The notes beneath the pieces were generated by a model. The model was given only the letters and a program-made list of their open reading frames with translations. It did no database searches and was not told the DNA's origin. A stretch of DNA of 64,000 nt from DATMBF01 sp035559595 (lineage in GTDB: Bacteria > Bacteroidota > Ignavibacteria > UBA10030). Each line of letters begins with the position of its first letter. Positions within the stretch are counted from its first letter, which is position 1. A program made the translations under genes and the position numbers. This document shows positions 62,378-64,000 of this stretch, in pieces. The stretch is from positions 1-64,000 of the forward strand of contig DATMBF010000026.1 of the NCBI GenBank assembly GCA_035559595.1. Reading direction: 5' to 3'.

Positions 62378-63769
62378 ATGGCTCATCGTGCTCTCTGGAG
62401 TGGGCGGTTCAAAGAACCACTCGCCTCAATTGCCCTCAATTTCTCCTCTTCCATTGATCTGGACAAGCACCTGTATCGGGAAGACATCGCGGGAAGCATC
62501 GCCCACGTGGAGATGCTGATTGCTTGTAAGATCCTGACCGCCGCGGAAGGCCGAAGGATTCGCACTGCGCTCAAACAAATTGAGAAGGAGATCGAATCGG
62601 GTAAGTTCGACCTCAATACATCGTTTGAAGACGTTCATCTTGCGATCGAACAGCGGTTGATTCAGAAAGTCGGTCCGATGGGGGGAAAGCTCCACACAGG
62701 GCGCAGTCGCAACGACCAGATCGCACTCGATGAGCGGCTCTTCTTGCGCACCGCGATCCGTGAATTGGCAAAACTCATTGTCAATCTTCAGCGTGTGCTT
62801 TTGTACAAGGCCGAAAAGTATTTCGGTGCCGTGATGCCGGGATACACTCATCTCCAGCGGGCCCAGCCAATCCTCCTCTCTCATTATCTGCTTGCCTATG
62901 TTGCAATGTTCGACCGTGATTGTGAGCGCTTGAGGGACTGCCTCAACCGGTTGAACAGGTCTCCCCTGGGTTCAGCGGCGCTTGCAGGGACGTCGTTCCC
63001 CATTGATCGCGGAATGGTTGCCAGAAAACTTCATTTCAATGGTATCGTTGAGAATAGTATCGATGCGGTGAGCGATCGCGATTATATCATCGAATTTGTC
63101 TCCGCCTGCAGCATTGTCATGATGCATCTCAGCCGGTTTGCCGAAGAACTGGTACTCTGGACGACGAAGGAATTCGACTTTGCAGAGATCAGCGACGCTT
63201 ATACAACCGGCAGCAGCATTATGCCGCAAAAAAAGAATCCGGATATGGCAGAACTCGTGCGCGGGAAGACGGGACGCGTTTACGGCTCGCTGATGAATAT
63301 CCTCACGGTGATGAAGGGATTGCCACTTGCCTACAACCGCGATATGCAAGAAGACAAACTCCCGATGTTCGAGGCTTATAACACCACACGGCAATGTCTG
63401 TTTGTCTTTTCGCATGTTCTGGTTCACACGACCTTCAAGAGGGATCGCCTGGAGGAAGAGCTCCGCAACGACTATCTTACAGCAACCGAACTAGCCGACT
63501 ACCTTGTACGAAAAGGAGTTCCCTTCCGGGAGGCACACAGCATCGTGGGGAAGATCATCTCCTACTGCATTGAACACAAGATGTATCCCGGCAATCTCTA
63601 CCTTGATCTTCTCCAAACGTTCTCGAAAGAATTCGACGAGGATGTTTTCGAGTACCTCATTCCACAGCGGAGCGTTGAGCAAAAGAAATCTGCCGGAGGT
63701 ACTTCCCCTCAAGAGGTAAAACGCCAGATTGTCCATTGGACGCGGGCGTTGAAATCCAAGAGATTATAA
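62378..63769 (+). CDS. argH: Argininosuccinate lyase
   Basis: A 463-residue fumarase/aspartase-superfamily enzyme giving arginine and fumarate. It has LWSGRFKEP, TGRSRNDQIA, MPGYTHLQRAQP and the signature GSSIMPQKKNPD. The C-terminus has a helical extension. It is the last gene of the operon and is followed by a strong terminator. Confidence 0.96.
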   Translation: MAHRALWSGRFKEPLASIALNFSSSIDLDKHLYREDIAGSIAHVEMLIACKILTAAEGRRIRTALKQIEKEIESGKFDLNTSFEDVHLAIEQRLIQKVGPMGGKLHTGRSRNDQIALDERLFLRTAIRELAKLIVNLQRVLLYKAEKYFGAVMPGYTHLQRAQPILLSHYLLAYVAMFDRDCERLRDCLNRLNRSPLGSAALAGTSFPIDRGMVARKLHFNGIVENSIDAVSDRDYIIEFVSACSIVMMHLSRFAEELVLWTTKEFDFAEISDAYTTGSSIMPQKKNPDMAELVRGKTGRVYGSLMNILTVMKGLPLAYNRDMQEDKLPMFEAYNTTRQCLFVFSHVLVHTTFKRDRLEEELRNDYLTATELADYLVRKGVPFREAHSIVGKIISYCIEHKMYPGNLYLDLLQTFSKEFDEDVFEYLIPQRSVEQKKSAGGTSPQEVKRQIVHWTRALKSKRL

Positions 63770-63790
63770 GGCGTTAGGAATTCGCAGGTC

Positions 63791-63837
63791 AACCCCTTCT
63801 TCCAGCAGTTTTGGGAGAAGGGGTTCTGTGTTTTTTT
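63791..63837 (+). terminator. Intrinsic terminator of the arginine operon
   Basis: A perfect 10-bp stem AACCCCTTCT/AGAAGGGGTT (63791-63800, 63816-63825) with a 15-base loop, followed by CTGTG and seven T. Confidence 0.9.
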
Positions 63838-63920
63838 GGGGATATTCTGGACTTGACAACGCCAGAGTGCGCTTTGTTGCCGATGGGGTGCAACCTGAGG
63901 GACTTGAGGATACGGTGATT

Positions 63921-63995
63921 GTTGAAGCAACGAGCCATGGGATAGGATGGCAACACACGGGTTGCCCGCAAGACAATGACGCTGTTGAAGCAACG
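63921..63995. repeat. Repeat-like element at the right edge
   Basis: GTTGAAGCAACG occurs at 63921-63932 and 63984-63995, 63 bp apart. Between them lie inverted repeats GCCAT/ATGGC and GGCAAC/GTTGCC (63949-63954, 63961-63966). The latter, with its flanks, resembles the palindrome at 26480-26501. It looks like part of a dispersed palindromic intergenic element running off the window. The sequence after the argH terminator has no gene. Confidence 0.45.
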
Positions 63996-64000
63996 CATCA

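Noticed and set aside
63921..63995. CRISPR array at the right edge
   Set aside because: Only two 12-bp copies, with inverted repeats inside the spacer and no cas gene in the window.

Overview
This window looks like chromosome of a Bacteroidota/Chlorobi-group bacterium, most likely near Ignavibacteria. The evidence is two TonB-dependent receptors, one paired with a DUF4249 lipoprotein, and a secreted Ycf48-repeat protein ending in the NYPNPFNP-type C-terminal sorting domain. A promoter reading TTG-N19-TATCTTTG fits the Bacteroidota consensus, and a DUF2851 protein is present. The lineage is inferred from gene content, not from a database match. No rRNA, tRNA, insertion sequence or CRISPR array was recognised.

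Layout. 1-8.0 kb (+ strand): the end of a TonB-dependent receptor, a membrane metallophosphoesterase, a zincin-like membrane protein, a TauE/SafE exporter with its DUF1634 partner, dCTP deaminase, orotidine-5'-phosphate decarboxylase and DUF2851. 8.2-26.2 kb (- strand): a complete division and cell-wall cluster, mraZ-rsmH-ftsL-ftsI-murE-murF-mraY-murD-ftsW-murG-(PH-like membrane protein)-murC-murB-ftsQ-ftsA-ftsZ, tightly packed with many ATGA-type overlaps. It is preceded by a candidate promoter with three MraZ-box-like repeats, and then by a gene-free stretch of about 770 bp. 27-45 kb: mixed metabolism and envelope genes. These are a beta-hydroxyacid dehydrogenase, two TPM-domain membrane proteins, a HAD hydrolase with a phosphoesterase, the DUF4249/TonB receptor pair, the Ycf48-repeat protein, a cyclase-family hydrolase, an aldo/keto reductase, TauE, an Nramp transporter, an NPP-type phosphodiesterase, a frameshifted VOC protein, an L,D-transpeptidase, GNAT and methyltransferase proteins, and an LdcA carboxypeptidase.

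46.2-49.8 kb holds the most distinctive accessory unit: methyltransferase, SRPBCC-fold protein, beta-ketoacyl synthase with all catalytic residues, and FAD oxidoreductase, in one close-packed run. It looks like a small polyketide or fatty-acid-derived metabolite pathway. A decayed TonB-receptor remnant and a palindrome follow it. 50.5-55.8 kb: a large secreted beta-propeller protein, ychF and a small outer-membrane barrel.

55.8-63.8 kb is an arginine operon, argC-argJ-argB-argF-argR-argG-(decayed nucleotidyltransferase + intact partner)-argH, closed by a strong terminator. argJ makes the acetyl cycle self-contained. argD and the carbamoyl-phosphate synthase genes are not in the window. The promoter overlaps two palindromic boxes 20 bp apart, and argC starts so close to the -10 that its mRNA may be leaderless. 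Because argR lies inside the operon, autoregulation is likely.
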